A DNA stretch of 64,000 bases from Hibiscus mutabilis (lineage: Eukaryota > Streptophyta > Magnoliopsida > Malvales > Malvaceae): assembly GCA_019671005.1 (NCBI GenBank), contig CM033732.1, forward strand, positions 48,225,392-48,289,391. The letters are read 5' to 3'. The notes below the pieces were generated by a model. The model saw only the letters and a program-made list of their open reading frames with translations, searched no databases and was not told the DNA's origin. This document shows positions 32,588 to 41,928 of the stretch, piece after piece. The translations under genes were made by a program, and so were the position numbers. Every line of letters begins with the position of its first letter. Within the stretch, counting starts at the first letter, position 1.

Positions 32588-32912
32588 ATGACCGAATCCT
32601 TTGCATTTAGCATCGTAGAAAATGTGATTTCGAAACTATGCAATCTTGCTCCTCAAGAAATTAGCGCGGTTTGGGGTATTGGGGAATCTTGAAAACCTTC
32701 AAAAGACGTTAAGTATTATCAAAGCTGTGCTTTTAGATGCTGAACTAAAACAAGCTCATGGTAATCAACTCCATGTTTGGCGACAAGAGCTGAGGGATGC
32801 CTGTTACGATGCACAAGATGTGTTGGACGAATTTGAGATTGAAGCTATGAGGAAGAAAGCCATGGAGCAGAGGAGCACCAGAAAGAAGGTAAGCTATTTC
32901 GTTTCAAGATAA
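32588..32912 (+). pseudogene. CC-NBS-LRR (RGA-type) Rx N-terminal domain fragment
   Basis: From the ATG at 32588 the frame reads MTESFAFSIVENVISKLC, then a one-base shift near 32665-32675 leads to NLENLQKTLSIIKAVLLDAE, then LHVWRQELRDACYDAQDVLD and EFEIEAMRKKA. This is the start of the Rx_N four-helix domain of plant CNL immune receptors. A stop follows KKVSYFVSR, and no NB-ARC or LRR sequence is found downstream. It is a decayed fragment of about 105 codons. Confidence 0.8.
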
Positions 32913-33815
32913 AATCCACTCTTGAATTTGGGGTTAGGGTATTTTTCGAGTAAAGATGGGTTTGGTTTGAGGTTTCAGATGGTTGGAGTTCCAGGATTTT
33001 ATTATTTTTATTTTAAATCATATTTGACATTTAATATTAATAAAAATGACGTGTCTTAATAAAATAATTCATGTCAACAAAAAATGATAAAAAAAATTCA
33101 ATGTTTAAATTTTAGTGGGTAAATTGAACGATTTAAAATTTCAGTGACCAAAATATATTTAAAAATAAAATTCAGTGATGATTTATGTAATTTATCATAA
33201 AATTGACCATAAAGTTGCATCACAACATTGTGATAGAAAAAGCTTATTGTAAGTGAGCTGGAATAACTAGGTTAGAAAAATTCGACATGACTCAAAAACT
33301 GAATTCTTGACTTAACACGAAAAAATTCAATTTAATTCGATTAGAATCGTAATTTTATAAATTCAATTTTAAGCAAATTCAAATAAAGTTTGAGTTATAA
33401 AATGTAATTCGAAAAACTTGAATTTTTAAATAATTAGTGGATCATTGTTCAAATTCGAGTCGAGCCCCTCTCTTATGTTTGATATATATATATATATACT
33501 GTATATGGTTATAGAAGGTAGTTTAAATTGGAACCAATTAGTACTATAACATTATAAATATTTACAATTAGATTTGAACAAAATCTCGAACAACTTGATT
33601 CGGCTTAAAAAAATTTCAAATAAAATTGAATTATAAAATAAGACTCCTCAACTCAACAGACTCGATTTTTTTACTCGAGTTGACTCGACTCGATCGAATA
33701 CTCACCGAACAACGTGAGTTAGAAAATAAAGAATCGAAGGAAAATTGATATAGTTATTGTGGATTTGGTTTAACATGTAAGATAGACTTTTTCATTATAA
33801 TATTGTTTCTTTTCT
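32913..33815. other. AT-rich spacer with MITE-like sequence
   Basis: No gene is seen. 33270-33715 is rich in ACTCGA, TCGAGT and TTCGAATT-type units with a TA microsatellite near 33481-33500. This resembles palindromic MITE-like sequence elsewhere in the window. Confidence 0.4.
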
Positions 33816-33819
33816 CTAA

Positions 33820-33915
33820 GTGAATGGTGTGAAACGGTTTGTTACTCCTTACTTCAAGCTTGTTCTTTCTTTGATTTTCTATATTTGGTTAGTCTTTTAT
33901 ATATATATATATACT
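33820..33915 (+). promoter_or_regulatory. GRP3 promoter with family box and TATA
   Basis: GTGAATGGTGTGAAACGG then TTTGTTACTCC (33820-33850) precedes a TATATATATA run (33899-33913) about 130-140 bp before the ATG. The leader AAATAACCAACCAAAATA is nearly identical to that of GRP4. Confidence 0.65.
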
Positions 33916-34041
33916 TCATTTTCTTTCATAAATAACCAACCAAAATAAAAATAAAAAAGGGAAAGAAATCAGATTGGAAAATTCGAAAAGATTTAATTGA
34001 TATTCTATAATTCAATTATTGTGGTTAAACATTTAGATAAG

Positions 34042-34485
34042 ATGGGCTCTTCTAATTGTTTCGTTGTGATTGTTGTCTTGTATGTTCTTTTTATGAACGG
34101 TCATGCAATCGCTGAACATATAGGAAGCAGGAGGAGTTTAACATATTATCCTGGAGCTGGAGCTGGAGTCGGAGCCGGAGCTGGAGCCGGAGCTCAATTT
34201 GGAGTTGGATTTGGAGTACACGGAGGGGTTGGTGGTGGTGCTGGGGTAGGAGGGCAAGGTGGAGGTGGTGGGAATGCTGGTGCTGGGGTAGGAGGGCAAG
34301 GTGGAGGTGGTGGGAATGCTGGTGCTGGGGTAGGAGGGCAAGGTGGTGCTGGTGGGAATGCTGGTGCTGGGGTAGGAGGGCAAGGTGGTGCTGGTGCTGG
34401 TTTTGGTGGAGGTGTTCACTTTGGTGTTGGAGGAGGAGTAGGTGGACATGGAGGTGCAGGAGCAGGAGTTGGAGGAGGTTACTGA
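34042..34485 (+). CDS. Secreted glycine/alanine-rich protein (GRP3)
   Basis: A 147-residue protein from the ATG at 34042, chosen because the signal peptide aligns exactly with the paralogues (MGSSNCFVVIVVLYVLF..., ending AIA). EHIGSRRSLTYY follows, the family's conserved post-signal segment. The body has (GA)n, then about four copies of a 14-residue unit (AGAGVGGQGGGGGN, 42 bp in DNA), then a Gly-rich tail ending GGGY. No Lys/Glu blocks are present, unlike GRP1 and GRP2. It lies about 1.2 kb from GRP4 and is a recent tandem duplicate of it. Predicted secreted; role unknown. Confidence 0.85.
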   Translation: MGSSNCFVVIVVLYVLFMNGHAIAEHIGSRRSLTYYPGAGAGVGAGAGAGAQFGVGFGVHGGVGGGAGVGGQGGGGGNAGAGVGGQGGGGGNAGAGVGGQGGAGGNAGAGVGGQGGAGAGFGGGVHFGVGGGVGGHGGAGAGVGGGY

Positions 34486-35440
34486 TGCACAATGCAAATA
34501 AACAAAACTCAAGTTCTACATTCTATTCACATATCTTTATAAATAACATAGGTTGATAGTTAGTATTTCACACTTTTTTTAAAAAAAATGTGGCTCGTTA
34601 AAAAATTTCTTCATAATAACGTTTCAATTTTTAATTCGTGAAACACTGAATAAGAGATTATCATAAATTATTACATGTGTGTATACACATATAGCATAGT
34701 TTGTACAAGTGGAAGTTGGTTTTATGTATCTTCCTAATATTAATGTCAATAATTTAAGTTCTATTTTTACTTGGTATTTTTTATTGTTTTAGTTCATGTT
34801 TACAAGAAAGATTGGGTTCAATTAACCTACAATTGTCAGATAGTCTCCCTTTTTAAAAAAAATGTTAAAAAGTTTGACATTATATTGATTTTTTAAAACA
34901 CAACAATATAAAAATTTTAAATATAAAAAATCGAAAACATAATAATATATTTTTTAAAAATAAATTTTTAAAATTTTTAATTTTTATAATGTTGAATATA
35001 ATTTCAATATTTTTTTTATAATTTTAACACTTTAATAGTATTTTTATTTTTTTTTAAAATATGACATATAAATTCAATTAAGTCTTCAAACTCCCTAAAA
35101 AATCAAACGTTGAGCCTCTGTCACGGCAGTACCATTAACGTCTTCGTTAGCATATTAATAATTAACTTTAGTTAAAGGGCTAAGTTGATTCAATTCACGA
35201 GTTCGAGGGCCTAATTGGGTGCGTTTTTGTAAATTTTTTTAAACAATTTCTACTTAGAAGAGGAGGAGGGGAAGGAGAATTTGCTCTTAATGTGTTTCAA
35301 ACCCACAACATAAAGGAGAGGGGAGAGTATCAACTAAGAATTTTAACATATTGGTCTAGAGATTGTTTACAGTTATTTATCGTAGATTTGATTTAACACG
35401 TAAAATAGACTTTTTCATTCTAATATTGTTTTTCCCCTTA
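34486..35440 (+). other. GRP3 3' flank and spacer to GRP4
   Basis: The 3' UTR-like sequence GCACAATGCAAATAAAC resembles that after GRP4. GTTGATAGTTAGTATTTCAC and GTGAAACACTGAATAAGAGA (34540-34655) resemble the GRP5 flank (47380-47440). The GRP1/GRP2 3' block recurs at about 34712-34762. The rest is AT-rich with no gene. Confidence 0.55.
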
Positions 35441-35532
35441 GTGAATGGTGTGAAACGGTTTCTTACTCCCTTACATTAAGCTTGTCCTTTTTAACTTTCT
35501 ATATATGGTCAGCCTTTGCGTATATATATACT
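35441..35532 (+). promoter_or_regulatory. GRP4 promoter with family box and TATA
   Basis: GTGAATGGTGTGAAACGG then TTTCTTACTCCC (35441-35470) and TATATATATAC (about 35521) repeat the GRP3 arrangement. The whole 290 bp upstream of the ATG aligns with GRP3. Confidence 0.65.
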
Positions 35533-35657
35533 TCATTTTCTTTCATAAATAACCAACCAAAATAAAAATAAAAAAGGGAAAGAAATCATATAGAAAAATT
35601 CCAAAAGATTGAATTGGTATTCTATAATCAATTATTGTGGGTAAACTTTTAGATAAG

Positions 35658-36062
35658 ATGGGCTCTTTCAATTGTTTCGTTGTGGTTGTTGTCTTGTATG
35701 TTCTTTTTATGAATGGTCATGCAATCGCTGAAAATATAGGAAACAGGAGGACTTTAACATATGTTGGAGGAGTTGGTGGAGCTGGAGCTAGAGCAGGAGC
35801 TCATTTTGGAGGTGGATTTGGAGCAAGAGGAGGGGTTGGTGGTGGGGTAGGAGGGCAAGGTGGAGGTGGTGCGAATGCTGGTGGTGGGGTAGGAGGGCGA
35901 GGTGGAGGTGGTGCCAGTGCTGGTGTTGGTGGTAGGGTTGGTGCTGGTGTTGGTGGATCAAGAGGTGCTGGTGCTGGTGCCGGTGTTGGTGGAGGTATTC
36001 AGTTTGGTGCTGGAGGAGGAGTTGGTGGAGGTGCAGGAGCAGGAGTTAGAGGAGGTTACTGA
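35658..36062 (+). CDS. Secreted glycine/alanine-rich protein (GRP4)
   Basis: A 134-residue protein from the ATG at 35658, set by the conserved signal peptide MGSFNCFVVVVVLYVLF... ending AIA. ENIGNRRTLTYVGG is the conserved basic/aromatic segment after cleavage. The body is Gly/Ala/Val with GVGGQGGGGANAGG-type repeats and scattered Arg; it ends AGVRGGY, close to GRP3. The upstream GTG codon in the same frame gives no extra conserved sequence. No other domain. Same family and likely same expression as GRP3, given the shared promoter. Confidence 0.85.
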   Translation: MGSFNCFVVVVVLYVLFMNGHAIAENIGNRRTLTYVGGVGGAGARAGAHFGGGFGARGGVGGGVGGQGGGGANAGGGVGGRGGGGASAGVGGRVGAGVGGSRGAGAGAGVGGGIQFGAGGGVGGGAGAGVRGGY

Positions 36063-36291
36063 TGTACAATGCAAATAAACAAACCTCAAGTTCTACATTC
36101 TAGTTACATATCAATAATGAACGATCCAATCGTTGAATCAATCAATATTTGCATTGCAGTGGATTCAAACAATGGCTATTAAAAAATTCGTATCAAACAT
36201 TCAAAAAGTTTACGGTACGATTTACTTGGTGAATAAATAAAATTGAAAGGAAAAAATAGGATATGAGGTGGATGCAAAAGAAGCATATGTG

Positions 36292-37130
36292 CATTTTTTT
36301 GAACGGATAAAATGCTTTTATTACGAAAATTACTTCGAAAAAAGCATTAACACTGACCTCATTAAAAAAACCTCTCTAAATCTAGTTGGAGGAAAATGAA
36401 TGCGTACTATTAATACCTAGTACAAAAGCCCTCAATGGCAGCAAACCCCCACCCTCGCACACAAAGGGTTCTTAACGCAGAACACAATACATAAGCAGCC
36501 AGAGGACTGACTTGCTGATTCAAAAACTGAACCCCAATTAACTTCCCACAGGGTAATCAAGAAACAACATACACGACTATACTTCTTTCAGTAGACTTTG
36601 GTTCAAAGTTGGAAATTTAGTTTCAGTAGATTTCTTGTTACGCAAGTTTATTTTGTAATTTTATAAATAGTTAATATGATTTAGGGTTTTTTAGAGCGAA
36701 TTATTGTGTCGTTTAGAGAGTGCAAACAGTTTAGCCGCAGAAATTTATCTTCTTGTATTATTTTGACATTATAGTAAAATTTTCTTTCTCTGTATGTGAT
36801 CCTTTTACATCTTAAAATCTTGATGTTCCATTAATTATTCAAGAAGCAGCAAGCTGTTACAATAAACATGCGGCAGATTCAAAACAGAACAATGAATTAC
36901 CACCGGGCCTTATACATCTCATTCCTATGCATTTCAGGTTTTGCTAGTGTGTCGGCCATCCCGTTACACTGCCTTGAGACAGAGACAAACTAAACCTGAC
37001 CGATCCTTTGAACACTAAGATTAATATTTGTGACTAGACTCCACATCAACCATGGTCTCAACATCGAGTCCTGCACACAGCCGAATGAGATAGCAAGTAA
37101 GATTCAACAATAAAACGTGTTTTTTCAATC
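36292..37130 (-). mobile_element. LINE 3' remnant, possibly split by a copia LTR piece
   Basis: The minus strand ends with AAGCATTTTATCCGTTC plus poly-A (36293-36318), identical to the LINE end at 23376-23400. At 36910-36980 the minus strand encodes an RNase H-like QCNGMADTLAK. Between them, 36600-36835 carries TATAAATAG and a leader-like stretch that looks like part of an LTR. Boundaries are uncertain. Confidence 0.5.
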
Positions 37131-37139
37131 CAGTTTGCT

Positions 37140-38830
37140 TCGATAAAGACATCCAGCGCCACCTTAATAGATTACTTCAGAATGGTCATGCGCTTATTGG
37201 AGTGATTGTTTAAATTGAAGAGAAATACTGATGACTCTATAAGCAGGTATAAAGCACACTTAGCGGTCAAGGGATTTTTTCAATTGCCTGGGCAAGATTT
37301 TCATGACACTTTCCGTTCTAATACTCCATCCGAGAGTTATCAATATTTGTCAAATCTGTTCCTATCTAACGGAAGGCTATTGGATCAAATGACAAAGACA
37401 TTGTTGAGAAAAAGATGGCTTTTCCCAGATGAAATGGTTGTTGCTATCTGTTCCAATAACGAAACATTGGTTTAATTGAATACCTAAATAAAATAGATAG
37501 ACCTTTCTCTTCGTCTCAGGTTGATGGATCTAGCCTGGTGGTAAAGTCTTCTACACTCAATATAATGTTGTCCTTAGCTGTTACAAAAGGGTGGAAATTG
37601 AGGCAAGTTGATGTGAACAATGCCTTTTTGAATGGTGACTTGACAGAGGAAGTGTTTATGCAGAAACCTCCGGTTTCGAGCAAGTGGCAGCTGATGTTTC
37701 TATACTCGTGTGTCAGTTACAGAGAACATTGTATGGCTTACGGCAAGCCCCTCGTAATTGGCATGCAAAGTTGAAGGAATGCTTGATTGAGTTCGCTTTT
37801 AAAGTCTCGCATGCAGATGTATCTTTGCATGTTCGACAAAAGGATGGTGTGTATACTGCATGTTGGTATACGTAGATGATATCATAGTGACCGGCAGCTC
37901 TGAGGAGGAGATTGAAAATGTAGTTGGACTACTTAGTGAAAAATTTTCGCTAAAGGACTTGGGAGAGTTGAATTTTTTCTTGGGTATGGAGGTAAAAAGA
38001 AAAGGTGATTGTTTGATACTTAGCCAGAAAAAAGTATCTATTGAAATTTCTTGCAAAGACACATGCAGCAAGCAAATTCTACACCAACTCCAATGATAGT
38101 GTCCCCAAAGCTGTCTGAGAATGTTTGGAGTCAGCTTGTTGATGCACGAGAGTGTCGCAGTATTATAGGTGCTTTATTGTATGCTTGTTATACACGCCCT
38201 GATATTGCCTACAGTGTTAACAAGTTAGCGCAATTTATGCATGCACCGTTTGAGCAGCATCTAATTGCAGCCAAACGTGTGCTCAGATACTTGAATGGCA
38301 CTCTGGACTTGTATTTTCACCATCTGATGAAGCTCCAAGGAACGCAGCATTTCCTGATGCTAACTGGGGTGAAAATATTGATGATCGTAGACCAATTACA
38401 GTTGTTGCGTTTATTTAGGGGATAACCTGTTGTCATGGAACTTAAAATAACAGAGGTCTGTGTCGCGATCTATGATTGAGGCCGAATATCGTAGCATTGC
38501 AGATGTTACATCTGAGGTTACTTGGAATGGTGCACTGTTGAATGATATGGGATTAGTGCAAGGTGAAGTTCCCATGGTATGGAGTGACAACACGAGTGCA
38601 GTTGCTATGAGTGCGAATCCGATTTATCAACCAAACATGTTGACTTTGATATTTATTTCGTGTGAGAAAAGGTGGCAGCAAATTTACTGAAAGTCAATTA
38701 TGTGCCTGGTGGACATTAGGTGGCTGATGGTTTCACTAAATCGTTGTCAAGGACTTATTTCAACTTATTTCGACAGAAACTTCATGTTTTATCCGACAGA
38801 AGAAGTATGGAGCATATTGGAGTAATGCTA
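37140..38830 (+). pseudogene. Copia reverse transcriptase and RNase H remnant
   Basis: Pieces in at least four frames line up with copia pol: FKLKRNTDDSISRYKAHLAV, KGWKLRQVDVNNAFLNGDLT, LYGLRQAPRNWHAKL, LVYVDDIIVTGSS, FSLKDLGELNFFLGMEV, IIGALLYACYTRPDIAYSVN, then RNase H MIEAEYRSIADV and VWSDNTSAVAMSANP. The YVDD box survives, but frameshifts, stops and an unrelated 200-bp stretch (about 37310-37530) make it non-functional. No gag or integrase is found nearby. Confidence 0.8.
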
Positions 38831-39269
38831 AACTGATGATGTGGATGTTTATCAGTTAGCAAGTTCCAGTAGTTGAGTGGAATTAAAAGCATTTTAAACT
38901 TATAAACAGATCAAACATCAACGTATATAAACATATGCATTGGCGGGTAATGATCAACAGGGGTGTAATCGAGCTGAGTAGAACCCAAATAGTGGTCAGT
39001 TTGAGGCTTTGAGCTCGACTTGTTACTTAGAGCTTGACACTCGGCTTGAGCTAGAAGATATATGGACTTCTAAGTTCAAGCTCGAATAACCAATTTTGAT
39101 ACTCAAACTCAATGAATCGTGCTTGATTAAGCCCATTCATATTCAAGCTCGAACTTGAAGCTCAAATTAAATGTCTTTTGTATATAAAAAGTTATATAGC
39201 CAAATCCAAATGAATCTAAATATAAAAATGAAAGTATAATCAAATACACCAATATGGGATCATGCCACA
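38831..39269. other. Spacer with palindromic MITE-like sequence
   Basis: No gene is seen. 38950-39180 contains alternating GAGCTCGA, AGCTCGAA and CTTGAGC units typical of degenerate plant hAT MITEs. Confidence 0.4.
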
Positions 39270-41396
39270 TTTTTTCCGGAGCAACTAGTGGGAGTTCTAG
39301 TGCCGCGCCAGGAAAACACAGTGGAGGCAGCTGCTACTTCTGAAGCTGGGAAAAAATTAGGGGTAACTTTTAATGCCCCTGATAAGGTGGTTATGCACCG
39401 GCTGGAGGAATTAGAGACAGCAGATGTGAGCTGATTCCAACGGTATGGGTTCTAGCTTGATCGCGATTTTTCCATTCAAATCATAATGATCTTTTCCTTT
39501 CTTACTTGGAACGTGAGAGGTCCGGGTAAAGCCGGAAAGGTAAGGGCTGTAAGCCGAGTCATATCATCTAGCAAGGCTGGAGTGGTTTTCATGCAAGAAA
39601 CAAAGTTAGAAGTCAAGAAACATGGGGTCGTAAAACGTTTACGACAGAGTACAATGGGTTGAACATTGGAGCAGTGTTGAGGGAGGTAAAGGGAGCTGCA
39701 AAGGAATAGGCAAGGGAGGTTCGGGCCAAAGAAAATGAGACCATTGTTGAATTAGAAAACAAGATTGCAGCACTTGAAGCTTCAGCTTTTGCCAAAGGGT
39801 GGAATTCGCAGGCTTGGGAAGAAATCAAAGAACTAAAAGTGCATCTATGGGGAAGGTACAGGAAAGATGAACGAGAATGGCTCCAAAATTCAAGGCTGAA
39901 GTGGTTTAAAGGCTGGGACAAAAATACAAAGTTTTTCCACCTAATGGCTTCGATTAGAAGTAATCAAAATTACATATCATCTATTCAAGTGGACAACATA
40001 GTTGTGGCACATCCAAAACAGATAACTTTGGCATTTGAAAATTATTACAGAAAGAGTTACAATGAAGTGGAAACTATCCCAATAAAAACCTTTGATGTGT
40101 CCTTTGAGAAAATATCTCTGAATGCAGCAAGTTCTATTGAAACTCCCTTCTCAGAGGAAGAAGTATGGGCAGCCATCCACTCAGCAGGCGGTTCTTGGGC
40201 ACCGGGGCACGACGGTTTCAATTTGGATTTCTACAAAAAGTTCTGGCCCCAAGTTAAGAGTGGCGTTATGGATTTTTTCGAATCCTTTTATAATGGGAAA
40301 TTAATTGATAAATCTATAAATCACTCATTCATAACGTTAATTCCGAAAAGCAACGACCTTGTTAGTTTAGAAGATTTTAGACCCATCTCTCTAGTGGGAA
40401 GCTTATACAAAATCTATTTAGGGCTGCCCCTAGGACACAGCCGAAACTGCATTGAGCTTTGGAATCCAATCTTTGAAAAATTCCCAAAAAGATTAGAAGT
40501 CTGGAAAGGGAAACTACTTTCTTTTGGGGGGCGTATTACTATGGTAAGATCAGTACTCTCCAATTTGCCTATTTATTACTTATCCCTCTTTCATATGCCT
40601 GCTGCAGTGTCAGTCAAATTGAACAAAATAATTGCAAATTTTATATGGGGAGCAAACCAAGGTCGTGCAATCCATTGGATTAGTTGGGAACAATTATTGG
40701 AGGCCTAGGCCTATGTGATTTGAGATTAAAGAATCGGTCTTTGTTAAATAAGTGAATGTGGAGGTTTGGGTGCGAAATAATCTGCTTGTTGAGAGAAGTT
40801 GTAGTAGCCAAATATGGTTATGATACTTTCTTGATGATGCCAAGAATTACTGCATGGAGGAAGGTTTCCTGGGTGTGAAGAAATATCACTCAGCCGTTGA
40901 ATAATCCCGATGACGTGTTTACTAAAAATATCAGATATTCTGCTGGTGATGGGAGATCTGTTGAATTTTGAAAAGATCACTGGACTGAGGTTCCTTCACT
41001 TAGAATGACGTTTCCAAGAATTTTTTCCATTGCTGTGAAAAAAGTCAGGGAAGACTATGGACTTTGGTTCAAAGGTCAACAACAACTAGGTCTGAAAAAT
41101 TGAAATTCGAAGAATATTGTTTGATTGGGAAGTTAATGTTTGGGATGAGTTTATAAACACATTAAACAGGGCTGTATGAAGTGGCCATATCATTGATACA
41201 CTAAAGTGGAGTGGTTCTTCAATAGGACAGTATACACCAAATGAGTTTTGCGAGGTATCTACTTTGGGGACATCACCGGCCGATGGTTACTGGAAGAAAG
41301 TCTGGCCGAATCTCGTGCCTTCAAAAGTAGAAGCGTTCGTGTGGAAGGTCGTTCACGGTAGAGTTCCTACTTTAGTAGAGTTCCTGCTTCAAGAGT
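39270..41396 (+). mobile_element. LINE remnant (ORF1 end, endonuclease start, partial RT)
   Basis: 39290-39431 ends an ORF1-like frame (EAGKKLGV...HRLEELETADVS). ATG 39486 starts ORF2 with the endonuclease motif FLTWNVRGPGKAG and VVFMQETKLE. Most of the endonuclease is deleted. The long frame 39839-40708 carries the RT approach (WLQNSRLKWFKGWDKNTKFF, GGSWAPGHDGFNLDFYKKFW, FITLIPKSND, FRPISLVGSLYKI), then jumps over the FADD core to YLGLPLGHSRN and WKGKLLSFGGRITMVRSVLS. The zf-RVT start (WPNLVPSKVEAFVWKVVHGR) follows near 41310. It cannot be active. Confidence 0.75.
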
Positions 41397-41691
41397 GATA
41401 TTAACTCATATTCTCTCCATCAAGCCTACAAAAAAGAGTAACCATTAATAAGCTACTTGATAAGTTCTTTTTATAATTCTGTTCAAGTATAAGGTAATTT
41501 TTGTGTCCGATTTTAAATTTGGATAAATTCATGCACATATGCAGAACAAGTCTTCATAATATGTTCACCATGTGATTGTGGCACAAGAATATTGTAATTT
41601 CCCTAATTTGGTTTACTATGCAAAACATGACAAAATAAAATTCCATTTTGATTGAGTAAAATGTTTACAATATCCTCTCCTTTTGTTTAGA

Positions 41692-41780
41692 GTGAATGGT
41701 GTGACGATTTCTTACTCCCTTGCTTTAAGCTTGGCCTTTCATTTGTCTTGTATGTGAATTCAGCCTCTCCCTATATAAAC
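41692..41780 (+). promoter_or_regulatory. GRP5 promoter with family box and TATA
   Basis: GTGAATGGTGTGACG then ATTTCTTACTCCC (41692-41719) is the family box with a small internal deletion. CTATATAAAC (41771-41780) is the TATA box, about 155 bp upstream of the ATG. An ATG followed at once by TAG (41922-41927) sits just before the main start. Confidence 0.6.
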
Positions 41781-41928
41781 TTCATTCCTTGGTAAGCTAA
41801 CCAACACGAAGAGCAAAAAATAAATAAATAAATAAAACAAAAAATAGAATAAAAAGGAGTTTTCACAAGATCGAAACGATTTTCACAACTCCTTTAGAGA
41901 TCAATTATTGCTTAAGATTGTATGTAGG

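Noticed and set aside
34091..34512. Minus-strand His/Gln- or Ser/Thr-rich ORFs across GRP3
   Set aside because: Shadows of the GRP3 repeat; no independent support.
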